From NCBI GenBank assembly GCA_019636235.1, contig JAHBXW010000002.1, forward strand, positions 62,001 through 126,000: a stretch of DNA of 64,000 nt. Direction: 5' to 3'. The notes below the pieces were generated by a model. That model saw nothing but the letters and a program-made list of their open reading frames with translations. It did no database searches and had not been told where the DNA came from. Shown here one piece after another: positions 45,047-55,189 of the stretch (the stretch's first letter is position 1; the number at the start of each line of letters is the position of its first letter). This DNA is from Planctomyces sp. (GTDB lineage: Bacteria; Planctomycetota; Planctomycetia; Planctomycetales; Planctomycetaceae). Both the position numbers and the translations under genes were made by a program.

Positions 45047-45659
45047 GACAGGCCGCCCCTCGTTTCGTCTCGACGGGAACTCGAATGTGCCGTTCCATCC
45101 GCTCCACGCACGGGGTCAGGAGGGCCGCGGGGGCCGCCGACCGGCGCGCGTCATTTGTCTGCAACGGGACCTGGGCGTCCAATGCCGCCGCTCGGGAAGA
45201 GCGACTGCCCGGCACGTCTGAGAATCGGCAGGTCTTGCCGGGCTTCCCAACGCAACCCAGTCAGAATCAGGGTTCGCCGATGGATCTGATTGCGACCGGA
45301 GCGCTTGCGGCGGTTGCACCGGCTGGAGGATGCAGGCCGCCGCTGCCGGATCTGACATCCTGTTCAGCACCTGCAATTCTACGGGGCGGGGGAGGCAACG
45401 CAAGATGCCTCTGGACCGGGCGTCGTACGACAGCCCCCGGCTCGCCGCAATCGTCGATACGGGCCGGAGCACGCCCGCCGGCGGCCGTCAAATCCTGAAA
45501 AATCCACGTGATCCGCGCCGACACCCGCGGCGTTGACACGGGGTACATGCAGCAGCGAAAACCCAGCAGGCGGCGGAAACCGGGCGGAACTCCGACAGGG
45601 GCGCTCCTGCCGTTCCGAATGCCTGCCCCGGACAATCTCCCTCTCAAGGAACCTGAGAA
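45047..45659. other. Long intergenic region between divergent genes
   Basis: About 610 bases between the Ser-Asp repeat gene (minus) and a secreted protein gene (plus). Both strands have open frames without family resemblance or start support. It presumably holds two divergent promoters. No RNA or repeat was recognised. Confidence 0.5.
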
Positions 45660-47351
45660 ATGACACGGATTCGATGCGCGGCCGCGTTTCTGGCGCTGGT
45701 CGCAGTCGGGGCGTCGGCCCTCGCAGCCGACGGTCCGCTGAACCAGTTCGCAAGCGACACGGACGTCGTCGTACGCTTCAAGACTCCCAAGGCGACCATC
45801 GAGAAGGTCGCCCGCATGGTCGACAAGATTCAGCCCGGGTTCGGCGCCATGGTCCGCCAGAACTCGCCGGCCATCGGCATGCTGATCTCCAATCCGGCGC
45901 TGACCGGCGTCGACCAGACCAAGGACTGGTACATCGCCATCCACACCAATGGACCCGACCAGCCCAGCGTCGTGTTCGCCATTCCGACCACGAACGCCAA
46001 GGCCGCCGACGCGGCGCTCGGCGAGCAGTTCTCGTCGCACGCCGCCGGCGGATGGTTGTATTACAGCGAGGATGAAGACGCGCTGCCGGGCGATTCCGCC
46101 CCCGTCCAGGCCCTGGCCGGAGTGATGCGCGGCGAACCCACCACCCTCTTTGAACGCGGCGACATCTCGATCTTCGTCAACATCGCCAACCTCACGACGA
46201 AGTACGCGGACGAACTCGAACAGGCCCAGGAACAGGCCGCCATGGCCATCCAGCAGATCGGAGAGCAGGCGCCGCCGACGCCCGGCATGGACATCGGCGC
46301 CCTCCTCAACGCCTACAGCGAGATCTTCAACCACCTCATCCGGGGCGCCCAGGACACGCAGCAGCTGACGATCGCCGCAACGATTGCCGACGACGGCATC
46401 CTCTTCGAGGACTACCTGTCCTTCACCTCCGGCTCCTCCACCGCCAACGCGCTGCGGAATCACCCCCGCAATGCGATGGCCGGGCTGACGAAGCTGCCCG
46501 CAGACGCGACCGTCCTGTTCGGGGCCAGCGCCGACATGCAGCAGTTGACCGCCTGGGGCATGAGCTTCTCGTCATCGATGCTGGGCGACAATCAGGACCT
46601 CAAGGCGCAGCTCGACACGTTCAACACCGGGATCAAGAGCATCACGTTCGGCCCGATGATCGGCTCGTTCTCGCTGGGGAATCCGGCGGACGGCATGTTC
46701 CGCACCGTGTCGGTGATGGAAGTCTCGCCGGTTGAAAAGTACCGCGACATGATGCGGTCGCTGTCGGAATCGATGGGCCGCGTCGAGATGAACGGCATCA
46801 CGCAGGAGACGACGGTCCAGCGCGACGCCGAATCGGTCGGCTCCGACAAGGTGGACATCGTCACCGTCGTTCAGGACTTCGACGAGAACCTGGACCCGAC
46901 CGGCATGCAGAAGCAGATGCAGGGCGTCATGTTCGGGCCGGAAGGCCTGGCCACCCGCATGCTCTACCAGAAGGGACGCGTCGTTTCGTCGCTGGGCGGC
47001 GGCAAGGCGGCCCTCGAAGCCGCGGTCCGGAACCTCGATGGGACGGCCAGCGGACAGATCGAGGCAGGCCGCAAGGGCATGATCGACGATCCGAACTTGC
47101 TGGTGCTGATCGATCTCCCCGGTCTGGCGATGCAGGGGATCAAGGCGGCGTCGGAAATCCCGGGCTTGCCGCTGCCGATCGACGGCCAGGCCGTCGACAA
47201 CCTGAAGTTGCCGCAGTCGTACATCGGATTCAGCGCGGCCGTTGAGCCGGACGCGGTCCGCATCAAGACGCGGATCCCTGTCGAGCAGGCCCAGTCGTTG
47301 ATCGCGATCGGGTTCTTCTTTCAGCAGATGCAGGGCGGCGGCGGATTCTGA
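45660..47351 (+). CDS. Secreted hypothetical protein, about 563 aa
   Basis: The N-terminus MTRIRCAAAFLALVAVGASA is a signal peptide ending in ALAAD. The mature protein has mixed alpha/beta composition with segments SDTDVVVRFKTPKATIEKVA, WYIAIHTNGPDQPSVVFAIP and LVLIDLPGLAMQGIKAASEI. I see no cysteine pairs, catalytic motifs or repeats. Similar signal-peptide proteins of about 550-600 residues are common in planctomycetes, but I cannot name a family. The start is the first ATG after an apparent GGAACC spacer region. A terminator hairpin follows 33 bases after the stop, so it is probably monocistronic. Confidence 0.75.
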   Translation: MTRIRCAAAFLALVAVGASALAADGPLNQFASDTDVVVRFKTPKATIEKVARMVDKIQPGFGAMVRQNSPAIGMLISNPALTGVDQTKDWYIAIHTNGPDQPSVVFAIPTTNAKAADAALGEQFSSHAAGGWLYYSEDEDALPGDSAPVQALAGVMRGEPTTLFERGDISIFVNIANLTTKYADELEQAQEQAAMAIQQIGEQAPPTPGMDIGALLNAYSEIFNHLIRGAQDTQQLTIAATIADDGILFEDYLSFTSGSSTANALRNHPRNAMAGLTKLPADATVLFGASADMQQLTAWGMSFSSSMLGDNQDLKAQLDTFNTGIKSITFGPMIGSFSLGNPADGMFRTVSVMEVSPVEKYRDMMRSLSESMGRVEMNGITQETTVQRDAESVGSDKVDIVTVVQDFDENLDPTGMQKQMQGVMFGPEGLATRMLYQKGRVVSSLGGGKAALEAAVRNLDGTASGQIEAGRKGMIDDPNLLVLIDLPGLAMQGIKAASEIPGLPLPIDGQAVDNLKLPQSYIGFSAAVEPDAVRIKTRIPVEQAQSLIAIGFFFQQMQGGGGF

Positions 47352-47383
47352 TCCCCGCCGTCGGCGAATGACTTGAAGATGGC

Positions 47384-47420
47384 GAGAGGCCCGGGGATCG
47401 ATTCTCCGGGCCTCTTCGCT
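47384..47420 (+). terminator. Rho-independent-like terminator
   Basis: GAGGCCCGGGGA and TCTCCGGGCCTC pair around the loop TCGAT, then CTTCGCT follows. It sits 33 bases after the secreted-protein stop codon. The T-tract is weak but the stem is strong. Confidence 0.65.
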
Positions 47421-47682
47421 GCGCGGCGCAAAGCGGGCGCCCCGTCGCGCCTTGCGAGAGACGCCGACCGAGAAGAAACCCTCGTTTGCCAGTCGCGAAC
47501 TGGACCGTTCGCGAACATCGTTTACAAACGCCGCCGTGAATCGAATTCACACGGTCGTTTGGCGTCGCTGCGGGCGGCGCCGACGGCAGTGAGACATCGG
47601 GCGAGTGCGCAAGACGCGCCGAAATCGCCCGGTTCACGGACCGCTGTGACGCGCTGATGGAGCGGCGCGACTGCGCGAACTG

Positions 47683-47718
47683 CGACGCCCCGGCGAATGC
47701 CCTTCGCCGGGGCGTTGT
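47683..47718. terminator. Strong hairpin between convergent genes
   Basis: ACGCCCCGGCGAA and TTCGCCGGGGCGT pair with a loop of about 4 nt. On the plus strand TGTCATTCTCC follows. It lies about 80 bases after the minus-strand lipoprotein gene's stop and may serve either direction. Confidence 0.55.
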
Positions 47719-47795
47719 CATTCTCCTGGCGACGATCGCCCCGGCGACGGATCGCCTCGCGTTCCGCGGCGGACGTGTCCGAGCGCCTCCTCGCG

Positions 47796-48401
47796 TCAGT
47801 TCTCCGGAGCGTCCTCGACAGTCTCGATCGGCTCGAGCGGCCGCTGAATGCAGACGGGCAGCGGCGCTTCCGACGGGAAATCCTCGAACAGGTCCCGCAG
47901 GTCTTCGTCGTCGAGCCGCGCCCCCTCGATGTAGCCCCAGTCGGCCGTTCGCCGGTCGCGACAGCCCAGGATGAAGAAGTCGCTGCGCACGCGCCCGTCC
48001 GCCGTCTGGAACACGGCCCGCATCGGCACGATCGCGAAGTGCCGGTAAGGCGTCGAAAAGAACCGCGGCGTCGACGGCAGCGAAACTGACTCCACCTTCA
48101 GCCCGGAATCCCGGATCTCCTGGAGAAACGACGAGAATCCCTCCCGCGCCTCCGCCTCGCCCCCCAGCGCGCCGATCAGCCGGGAGTGCGTCAGGTCCAT
48201 CACTCCGTCGACATTGTTCCAGCGGTAGGTGGCGTCGAACATCTTCACGGCGTCCGCTTCCACGCGGGCTCGCTCTCGGGACTCGTCCAGTTCCGTCGGC
48301 GCGCCGCCGCCGCGTCCCGGCTTCCCGGCGGGGGCCGACGAATCACAACCGGCGAGGAGCGCGCCGAGACCCGTCGCCGCGAGAACCAACTTCAGCGCCA
48401 T
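47796..48401 (-). CDS. Lipoprotein, hypothetical
   Basis: The 201-residue product has a lipoprotein signal, [19 protein letters not shown], with lipobox LAGC (Cys19). A short low-complexity linker ([11 protein letters not shown]) precedes a domain resembling small DUF4878/nuclear transport factor 2-like folds by its size and pattern ([40 protein letters not shown]), but I cannot confirm the family. Location would be the periplasm-facing membrane. It is divergent from the ATP-grasp gene, with about 320 bases between their starts. Confidence 0.75.
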   Translation of the reverse strand: MALKLVLAATGLGALLAGCDSSAPAGKPGRGGGAPTELDESRERARVEADAVKMFDATYRWNNVDGVMDLTHSRLIGALGGEAEAREGFSSFLQEIRDSGLKVESVSLPSTPRFFSTPYRHFAIVPMRAVFQTADGRVRSDFFILGCRDRRTADWGYIEGARLDDEDLRDLFEDFPSEAPLPVCIQRPLEPIETVEDAPEN

Positions 48402-48725
48402 CGGTGCGGCCCTTCATGTGGGGAAACGCCGCGGACAATGACGCCCCGCACAAATGCCGTCAATGACGACCGTCGTCGCAGCGGGGGTCCTGCTCGCATC
48501 CGCCGTCGTTCGCCTGCCCGAATTTCGGGCACCTTTTCGCCTCGGAAGCCAACTGTCCGCGCAGCGCGCCGCCTCAGCCCGTGGCGGCGCACGCCGACTT
48601 TGGCCGAAGTTCCACGACAGGACTGGCGCGCTGCGCAAGGATGCGTCACTCCGGTACGAGTGTTGCTTCCATCGGACGGTCGCTCCTATTCTGTACGCGC
48701 GCACGCGCTGACCGAGGCGTTCACG
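48402..48725. other. Intergenic region between divergent genes
   Basis: About 320 bases upstream of both the lipoprotein and the ATP-grasp gene. It probably carries both promoters. The plus-strand frame of the ATP-grasp gene is open through here, but the encoded sequence has no family resemblance. Confidence 0.45.
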
Positions 48726-50234
48726 GTGTCGGATAATCATTCCCAATATCTCCCGGCTGGCAGCTTCGACGAGATGTACTGCGGCGATGGCCTGCCGCGG
48801 CCCGGCGTCGACAGCGTCGCTCGTCGAATGCACTCGATGTCGGGCGATGATCTCGCGCGGCGACAGGCGGCCGCCGAAGCCATGCTCCGCACGCTGGGCA
48901 TCACGTTCGCCGTCTACGGGCATTCCGACGGCCACGAGAAAGTCTGGCCCTTCGACATCGTGCCCCGCATCATTTCCGCCGCGGAATGGTACAAGATCGA
49001 TCTTGGACTGAAGCAGCGCATCACGGCGCTGAACATGTTTCTCAGCGACGTTTACAACGAACGTCGCATCCTCGCCGACAAGGTGATTCCCGAAGATCTG
49101 CTCGAATCGGCCGTCACTTACCGCCCCATGTGCCGCGGCCAGCGTCCGCCGCAGGGCATCTGGTGCCACGTCACTGGGACGGATCTCGTCCGCGACCGGG
49201 ACGGCACGTTCTACGTTCTCGAAGACAATCTCCGCTGCCCCTCGGGAGTCTCATACGTCCTTGAGAACCGCGAGGTGATGAAGCGCACCCTGCCGCAACT
49301 GTTCGACGGGCTGCAGGTCGTCTCCGTCGACGACTACCCCGAACGCCTGCTGGACACGTTGCTCAGCGTGGCCCCGCCGGTGCCCGATCCGACCGTCGTC
49401 GTGCTGACGCCCGGCGTGTTCAACTCCGCGTATTTTGAGCATTCGTTTCTGGCCCAGCAGATGGGCGTCGAGCTCGTGGAAGGCTCGGACCTGGTGATCC
49501 GGGACGGCTTCGTGCACATGCGGACGACCCGGGGCCTGCGCCGCGTGGACGTCATCTACCGCCGGATCGACGACGACTTCCTGGACCCGCGCTGCTTCCG
49601 TGCGGATTCCATGCTGGGCGTGCCCGGGCTGATGGAGGCCTACCGCGCCGGACGCGTCACGCTGGCGAACGCCCCCGGCAACGGCATCGCCGACGACAAG
49701 GCCGTTTACGCCTACGTCCCCAAGTTCATCAAGTACTACCTGAATGAGGATCCAATCCTCCCCAACGTCCCGACGTACGTCTGCAGCGAGGGGGACAGCC
49801 TCCAGTACGTCCTCGACCATCTCGATGAGCTGGTCGTCAAACCTGTCAACGAGTCCGGCGGCTACGGCATCCTGATGGGGCCGCAGTCCTCGAAGGAGGA
49901 GCGGGCGAGCTTCGCGGCCCGCATTCGGGAGAATCCGCGAAACTACATCGCTCAGCCGATGCTGAACCTGTCGACCTCGCCGACGATCATCGATGGCCGG
50001 CTCGAGCCGCGGCACGTCGACCTGCGCCCGTTTATTCTGTCGTCATCGCAGGGCGTGTTCGTGCTGCCCGGGGGGCTGACCCGCGTGGCGCTCAAGAGCG
50101 GCTCGATGATTGTGAATTCCTCGCAGGGGGGCGGGAGCAAAGACACCTGGGTCCTTGCGGATGACCGCTTCTCGCGGCGGCGGTCCAACGGGTTCTCGCG
50201 GACCAGTCTGCCAGTGGAATCCGTGCCGTGCTGA
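48726..50234 (+). CDS. Circularly permuted ATP-grasp protein (CP_ATPgrasp_1 type)
   Basis: The product has about 502 residues. Family motifs are [80 protein letters not shown] and [20 protein letters not shown]. These proteins are predicted ligases forming amide or peptide bonds with ATP, and they are normally encoded beside alpha-E and transglutaminase-like proteins, as here. The start is uncertain: GTG 48726 gives [20 protein letters not shown], and ATG 48774 is possible. The stop overlaps the start of the alpha-E gene by 7 nt. Confidence 0.88.
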   Translation: MSDNHSQYLPAGSFDEMYCGDGLPRPGVDSVARRMHSMSGDDLARRQAAAEAMLRTLGITFAVYGHSDGHEKVWPFDIVPRIISAAEWYKIDLGLKQRITALNMFLSDVYNERRILADKVIPEDLLESAVTYRPMCRGQRPPQGIWCHVTGTDLVRDRDGTFYVLEDNLRCPSGVSYVLENREVMKRTLPQLFDGLQVVSVDDYPERLLDTLLSVAPPVPDPTVVVLTPGVFNSAYFEHSFLAQQMGVELVEGSDLVIRDGFVHMRTTRGLRRVDVIYRRIDDDFLDPRCFRADSMLGVPGLMEAYRAGRVTLANAPGNGIADDKAVYAYVPKFIKYYLNEDPILPNVPTYVCSEGDSLQYVLDHLDELVVKPVNESGGYGILMGPQSSKEERASFAARIRENPRNYIAQPMLNLSTSPTIIDGRLEPRHVDLRPFILSSSQGVFVLPGGLTRVALKSGSMIVNSSQGGGSKDTWVLADDRFSRRRSNGFSRTSLPVESVPC

Positions 50235-51196
50235 GCCGTGTCGCCGAATCCGTGTACTGGCTGTCGCGGTACATCGAGCGCGCCGAGAACGTGGCCCGCT
50301 GCATCGACGTGCATTTGTCGCTCACTCTGGATCTGGGCCAGGAATGGGCCGATCAGTGGGCGCCGCTGGTGTACACCACGGGCGGGCACGAGCTGTTCGA
50401 GAAGCTGTACGGCGCGCCGACGCGCGAAAACGTGCTGAAGTTTCTGACGTTCGACATCGACAATCCGAACTCGATCATGTCGTGCGTGATGAAGGCTCGG
50501 CAGAGCGCGCGGACCGTGCGAGAATCCCTGTCGCTGGCCGTCTGGGAGGAGCTGAACCGGTTTTACCTGCAGATGCGCGAGCGGAAAGCGCTGGGGGACC
50601 CCGAGCAGGCGGTGTACAATGAGGTCAAGCGGGCCAGCCAGCTGCTGATCGGCGTGGGCGACACGACGCAGTCGCACACGGAGGTCTGGCATTTCTCAAG
50701 GCTGGGCCGGCTGCTGGAGCGGGCCGATCAGACCTCGCGGATCCTGGATGTCAAATACTTTCTGCTGCTGCCGACGTTGACCGACGTCGGCACGTCTCTG
50801 GACATCACACAGTGGAGCGCGCTGTTGCGGTCGGCCAGCGCGCTGGGGATGTACCGCCAGGAGCACCACCGGATCGTTCCGGTGCGGGTTGTCGAGTTCC
50901 TGGTGCTGGATCGCGATTTTCCGCGCTCGATGCGGTTCTGCGTCAGCCGCGCGGAGAACTCGCTGCATCGGATCACCGGGACGGCGGCGGACGTTTTCTC
51001 GACGCGCGCCGAGCAGGAGCTGGGCCGCGTCCGGGCCGACCTGGAATTCACCTCCGCGGACGAGATCATCCGGGACGGCATGCACGAATTCATCGACGAC
51101 TTCCAGACGCGGCTGAACCGCGTCGGCGCCGCCATTTCCGACAGCTTCTTCGCCGCGCAGGATGATCTCCCCGCGGCGCAATCGCAGTCGCAGTAG
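50228..51196 (+). CDS. Alpha-E domain protein (DUF403)
   Basis: The 322-residue, mainly helical protein starts with the family hallmark [20 protein letters not shown] followed by [11 protein letters not shown]. Further motifs are [17 protein letters not shown]-like stretches and [20 protein letters not shown] with [14 protein letters not shown]. Alpha-E proteins are predicted partners of the circularly permuted ATP-grasp ligase; their chemistry is unknown. The GTG start at 50228 lies within the end of the ligase gene, implying translational coupling. Confidence 0.92.
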   Translation: MLSRVAESVYWLSRYIERAENVARCIDVHLSLTLDLGQEWADQWAPLVYTTGGHELFEKLYGAPTRENVLKFLTFDIDNPNSIMSCVMKARQSARTVRESLSLAVWEELNRFYLQMRERKALGDPEQAVYNEVKRASQLLIGVGDTTQSHTEVWHFSRLGRLLERADQTSRILDVKYFLLLPTLTDVGTSLDITQWSALLRSASALGMYRQEHHRIVPVRVVEFLVLDRDFPRSMRFCVSRAENSLHRITGTAADVFSTRAEQELGRVRADLEFTSADEIIRDGMHEFIDDFQTRLNRVGAAISDSFFAAQDDLPAAQSQSQ

Positions 51197-51259
51197 CCGG
51201 CCGCGCCCCCGCAGGTCGCCGTTGCCGATCACTCCCGTTGCGTTCAGGAACTTCCACTC

Positions 51260-52171
51260 GTGCGCGTCCGCATTCAACACGAACTGCACTACGTCTATTC
51301 CCGAGAGGTGTTCTGCGAACCGGTCATGATCCGGCTGCGGCCCCGCGAGGACGCCGCCCAGCGGATCCGCAGCTGGAAATGCTCGATCGCTCCCGAGCCC
51401 GAGGGCATTTCGGAGTTCCGCGATCTGGACGGCAACATCGTCCTCAAGGCCTGGTTCGAGGGGCTGACCAGCTCGCTGCGGATCATGACGGACGCCGAAG
51501 TCGAGACGCTGCAGTCCGATCCGTATCGCTTCCTGCTGAATCCCGAGGCGGCGGTGCTGCCGGCGCGGCTCGATCCGATCGATCAGAGCCTGGCGGCGCA
51601 TTACGCGAAGCCGGGGACGCTGTCGCCGCGGATGGTGGCGATGGCGGAGGAACTCGAGCGGCAGGCGGGCCGGCAAACGATCCGGTTTCTGATGGCCCTG
51701 ACGTCGCATCTGAATGAGTCCTGCCAGGTGATTATCCGCCCGACCGGGGAGGCCTGGCCGGCCGAGAAGACCCTGTCCGAGCGGGCCGGCTCCTGCCGGG
51801 ATCTGGCGGTTTTGTTCTGCGAGGTCTGCCGCAGCGCGGGTCTGCCGGCTCGATTCGTCAGCGGCTACAGCGTGGATCCGGATCTGGACGGCCTGCATCA
51901 CCTGCACGCCTGGGGCGAGGTGTACCTGGCGGGGGCCGGCTGGCGGGGGTTCGACCCCACGGCCGGGCTGGCGGTCGGAGATCGGCACATCGCGGTGGCC
52001 GCGGCGCGACTGCCCCCCTCGGCGAGTCCGACCTCCGGAGCGTTCCGCGGAACCGGAGTTTCCAGCCAGCTGGAGGCGAACGTGCGCGTCGTGCCGCTCG
52101 AAGCGGACGCGCCCCGGAATGGAGCGGCACAACCGTCACAGCCGGCGGTCTTGCCCCGCTCGCCCGGTTGA
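51260..52171 (+). CDS. Transglutaminase-like cysteine protease/peptidase-fold protein
   Basis: The 303-residue protein has an N-terminal Bact_transglu_N domain (RVRIQHELHYVYSREVFCEP) and a transglutaminase core with triad C179 (RAGSCRDLAVLFCEVCRSAG), H216 (LHHLHAWGEVYL) and D232 (GFDPTAGLAVGDRHIAVA). The motifs are complete, so it should be active as a transamidase or peptidase. It has no signal peptide. The start is GTG 51260. It follows the alpha-E gene by 63 bases and completes the ATP-grasp / alpha-E / transglutaminase cluster. Confidence 0.92.
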   Translation: MRVRIQHELHYVYSREVFCEPVMIRLRPREDAAQRIRSWKCSIAPEPEGISEFRDLDGNIVLKAWFEGLTSSLRIMTDAEVETLQSDPYRFLLNPEAAVLPARLDPIDQSLAAHYAKPGTLSPRMVAMAEELERQAGRQTIRFLMALTSHLNESCQVIIRPTGEAWPAEKTLSERAGSCRDLAVLFCEVCRSAGLPARFVSGYSVDPDLDGLHHLHAWGEVYLAGAGWRGFDPTAGLAVGDRHIAVAAARLPPSASPTSGAFRGTGVSSQLEANVRVVPLEADAPRNGAAQPSQPAVLPRSPG

Positions 52172-52364
52172 CATGCCCGCTCCGGTGCGCGCCCGCGCCC
52201 GCCCGATTTCCCGATTCCGGCGGACGATTCCCGCTTGCGGCTTGCACCCTCGCGCCCCGTGCTAGATTTGCACGGCAGCGAAGCATCGCCGGGACGCCTC
52301 CCGGCTCCGCCGCCAGAGGATCCGCCGGCGCCTTTCCGCCGGCGACGTCTCCGGGGGAGTAGCC

Positions 52365-53048
52365 ATGGGGTTCCTCAAACGTCAAAGCCGAACTTCGGTC
52401 CGCGACGGCGCGCCGCGCACCGGCCGCAGCAGCTTCGAAGGCGTGACCGATCAGCAGCTCGAAGAGCATCTGTCGATCGCGCGCTACGGCAGCTACCTCC
52501 TGACCGACGCCATCCGGCCGTCATTCGATCTCCAGGTCGTCCCCAGCGCCGGCTGGCGCCGCGACTCGTACGAAGATGAGGAATCGGGCGTCTCCGTCCC
52601 GGTCATCATCGCCTCGCAGACCCTCGAGCGGCTGTTCGACCTGTTCATCGAACTCCTCACGCCGCTGGGCGACGAAGTCGACGTCGTCCTCGAAACAAGC
52701 CACCGGCGCGACGGCCGCAAGCACCGCGACCTGAATCGCGAAAGCATCGATCTGCCGATCCTCAAGAGCCTGCTGTACGACTTCGAAGACCTGTTGCTCA
52801 ACGACGGCTGCACCGGCATCGCGGTCCTCAACCCGGGGATCCCGCTGGAAGTGCAGTTCGACGAACACAAGCTGCTTGTCCTGTACGGACACGAACTGGA
52901 CGAGTTCGAAGCCATCCTCAACGAGAACCGCCTTCCGGAAAGCGACACGATTCGCTTCCTGACCGAGGGCGAGCACGTCCATTCCTCGACCGAGGAGCAC
53001 TCCTCCCGGTTCCTGGAACTCGGCTGCCGCCTCGGCGTCGACGATTGA
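52365..53048 (+). CDS. Hypothetical soluble protein, 227 aa
   Basis: The product starts MGFLKRQSRTSVRDGAPRTG. After a basic N-terminus it has an alpha/beta pattern with segments VSVPVIIASQTLERLFDLFI, LTPLGDEVDVVLETSHRRDG and LLVLYGHELDEFEAILNENR. It lacks signal peptide, membrane helices and cysteine motifs except single Cys residues. I do not recognise the family. The ATG has GGGGGAG about 6 nt upstream. It lies 194 bases downstream of the transglutaminase gene on the same strand, so a link to that cluster is possible but unproved. Confidence 0.72.
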   Translation: MGFLKRQSRTSVRDGAPRTGRSSFEGVTDQQLEEHLSIARYGSYLLTDAIRPSFDLQVVPSAGWRRDSYEDEESGVSVPVIIASQTLERLFDLFIELLTPLGDEVDVVLETSHRRDGRKHRDLNRESIDLPILKSLLYDFEDLLLNDGCTGIAVLNPGIPLEVQFDEHKLLVLYGHELDEFEAILNENRLPESDTIRFLTEGEHVHSSTEEHSSRFLELGCRLGVDD

Positions 53049-53124
53049 GACCGCTTCCGCGACCTCCCGGGGCCTGCCAGGGCGGCCGCATCTGTCCCCT
53101 TGCCACGGATCGGGAGATGACGCA

Positions 53125-53580
53125 ATGCCCTGCAAATCCGCACACCGTGCCGTGCCGCTTCCGCTGTTGAGCGCGGTCGCCCTGGCCCTGTCGACTTCGG
53201 CCGCCTGGGCTGTTGACGCCGCGCCGCCGCGCACCGCGCCTCAGCCCAGGACCGAACTCAAGGTGATTCCGCTGGACGGCGGCATTGGACGCGTCGCGCC
53301 GCCGCAGCCGGGTTCGGTTTCGACCGCGGCCCGCGAAGGCTTCTCCGGCCGCGCCGCAGCCGGACCTCAACCGTTGCCGCTGCCCGCATCGGCCATCGCC
53401 CAGCCCCGGTCCGAGACCCGGCCGTCCACGCGGCCCGTCAGCTCGCAGCACGCGGCGCCGATCCGACCGGACGGCGCCCGCGGGTTCGTCGATCTGCTGC
53501 CGCCGCCGCCCAATCCTGATTCGCCTGAATCCGATCAGGAATCGCGCTGGTACGAGCTGCCTCCCGCGCCGGGAAGCTGA
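53125..53580 (+). CDS. Secreted Pro/Ala-rich hypothetical protein
   Basis: The 151-residue product starts with a signal peptide (LPLLSAVALALSTSAAWAVD). The mature part is low in complexity and rich in Pro, Arg and Ala (APPRTAPQPRTELKVIPLDG, SETRPSTRPVSSQHAAPIRP) with an acidic end (NPDSPESDQESRWYELPPAP). It is probably disordered in the periplasm or cell surface. No family was recognised. It follows the 227-aa gene by 76 bases and is convergent with the DMT transporter gene. Confidence 0.6.
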   Translation: MPCKSAHRAVPLPLLSAVALALSTSAAWAVDAAPPRTAPQPRTELKVIPLDGGIGRVAPPQPGSVSTAAREGFSGRAAAGPQPLPLPASAIAQPRSETRPSTRPVSSQHAAPIRPDGARGFVDLLPPPPNPDSPESDQESRWYELPPAPGS

Positions 53581-53625
53581 TCGCCGAGATGCCGCGTCCG
53601 CAAGCTGCGCGTCGAACGCGGGCGT

Positions 53626-54762
53626 TCAGGCCTGCACGTTGACGGCCGATTCGGCGACGGTCGTCGCCAGGGCCGGCAACGGCGCGGGAACCGTGGGGTC
53701 AACCGTCGGCAACGGCATCGGCGGCGCCGCCTCCAGGGCCGGAGGCGGCTGGATCGCGAGTTCCGCCTCGGCTTCGGCGTCGGCCGTCACGACGACGTCC
53801 GCCCGGTCCTGGGTTCCGAGGATCGCCAGGCTGGCGACCGTCAGGATCGTTCCCAGGCCGATCCACACCGTGGCCGGTTCGCCGAACCAAATGATGCCCG
53901 CCAGCGCGCACAGCGCCGCCTGCGACGAATTGATGAGATTCACGCGCGTCAGCGGCAGCCGCGCCATCGCCGCGCCCACCGCGAAAAACCCGATCGCGTT
54001 GAACGTTCCCGCGCCCAGCATCGACAGCTGGTCGTGCAGGCTGATGGCCGCCAGGCCCTCCCATCCCAGACGGTACACGGCGATCATGACTGGAAACACG
54101 ACGCCCGCCGCCGCGATCGGGGCGATCGCCCCCACCACGGTTCCCGTCCCGGCCACCGAATGCCGGATCGCCACGCCGCCCAGCCCAAAGCAGATGCCGC
54201 TCAGGCAGGCACCGACCACCGCATAGATCACCGTCCAGCCCGTGCGATCCGGACGCATCACCTGCGACGCCGCATCCGCACCCTGCTGCAGCACGAACAC
54301 CGACAGGATCAACAGGGCCATCGCGGCCAGAGTCCGTCGCGGGATGACTTCGCCCAGCAGAAACCGTCCGCCGAGGGCGCCTGCCAGGATCAGGGTCGAG
54401 AAACACAACGGCACGCTGAGCGCCAGGCCGCCCAGGCTGAGCGCGTTCTGAAAGATCAGATTCCCGCCGAGCTGCATCAGCAGTCCGGCGGCCGTCAGAG
54501 CGACAAGCGACCGCCCGTCCGGCAGCATGCGCCGGCCGCGCCCCGCCTGCCACAGGATGATGCCCCAGGCGACGATCGCCGAGGGCAGCGCCTTCAGGCA
54601 GGTCACCCAGGCGGTCCAGCCCAGGTCTCCGCGGCTCGCCACCTCGCGCAGCAGCACGTTCGTCAGCGTGTAGGCCAGCGCCGACGACAAACCGAAGGCC
54701 ACGCCCGCGATTGCCCGGCGGCGAACTCCGTCGCCGCACTCCTCGTCATCCAACCGATTCAC
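53626..54762 (-). CDS. DMT-superfamily (EamA-type) transporter
   Basis: The product of about 378 residues has ten hydrophobic segments as expected for EamA/DMT transporters, beginning with GVAFGLSSALAYTLTNVLLR and ending near VWIGLGTILTVASLAILGTQ. Two-fold repeat structure is visible (PSAIVAWGIILWQ, INSSQAALCALAGIIWFGEP). The tail of about 60 residues is Pro/Ala-rich and atypical. DMT proteins export or import small metabolites; the substrate is unknown. GTG 54762 is preferred over TTG 54795 because GGGA lies about 8 nt upstream of it. Confidence 0.85.
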   Translation of the reverse strand: MNRLDDEECGDGVRRRAIAGVAFGLSSALAYTLTNVLLREVASRGDLGWTAWVTCLKALPSAIVAWGIILWQAGRGRRMLPDGRSLVALTAAGLLMQLGGNLIFQNALSLGGLALSVPLCFSTLILAGALGGRFLLGEVIPRRTLAAMALLILSVFVLQQGADAASQVMRPDRTGWTVIYAVVGACLSGICFGLGGVAIRHSVAGTGTVVGAIAPIAAAGVVFPVMIAVYRLGWEGLAAISLHDQLSMLGAGTFNAIGFFAVGAAMARLPLTRVNLINSSQAALCALAGIIWFGEPATVWIGLGTILTVASLAILGTQDRADVVVTADAEAEAELAIQPPPALEAAPPMPLPTVDPTVPAPLPALATTVAESAVNVQA

Positions 54763-54799
54763 TGCCGATTCCCAGGCGGATCCCCGCCTCTGCAAAAGT

Positions 54800-55189
54800 C
54801 TATCCCGACCGCTCCGCTGTCGCGTCCACGCCCTGCCGACGCCGATAGATCCGGCATCCCGGCGAGCCGGTTTCCAACACCCGGCAGGAGGAGGGCCTCC
54901 AGTCGTAAAACTCGCAGCGTTTTCGGTCTGCGTCGAGCCAGACGCACGGCCCGTCGGGAGTCCGACCGCCCGCAGCCGGTTCGGAAAGATACCGCGTGAT
55001 CCGTCGCGCGGCCTCGTCCGGCAACTGGCTGAGCCGAGCGCTATCTTCCGCGAAACTGGGGTCGTCGGCCAGTGGGGAATTTTTCAGCAGGGCGATGTAG
55101 TCCGGCGGCGCGCCGATCTCCAGGCAGCACGCGGAGCAGCCGTCGCAACTGTCGAGGAGCGGCAGCGATGGGAGTTCCGGGAACGACAT
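54800..55189 (-). CDS. YkgJ-family cysteine-cluster protein
   Basis: The 129-residue product starts MSFPELPSLPLLDSCDGCSA. It has CxxCxxCC at the N-terminus (CDGCSACC), then PDGPCVWLDADRKRCEFYDW, RPSSCRVLETGSPGC. These cysteines are the signature of the YkgJ/CxxCxxCC zinc- or iron-cluster family. Function in planctomycetes is unknown. The ATG at 55189 begins at the conserved region; the open frame extends 19 codons further. The gene lies 37 bases upstream of the DMT transporter on the same strand. Confidence 0.85.
   Translation of the reverse strand: MSFPELPSLPLLDSCDGCSACCLEIGAPPDYIALLKNSPLADDPSFAEDSARLSQLPDEAARRITRYLSEPAAGGRTPDGPCVWLDADRKRCEFYDWRPSSCRVLETGSPGCRIYRRRQGVDATAERSG

Larger units (their letters stand above)
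47352..47795. other. Intergenic region with two hairpins
   Basis: About 440 bases between convergent genes. It contains the two terminator-like hairpins listed separately and no supported coding frame. Confidence 0.5.

Noticed and set aside
42764-45289. Plus-strand open frame of 841 codons
   Set aside because: It is antisense to the REC-GGDEF and Ser-Asp repeat genes; the apparent repeats only mirror those of the real gene.
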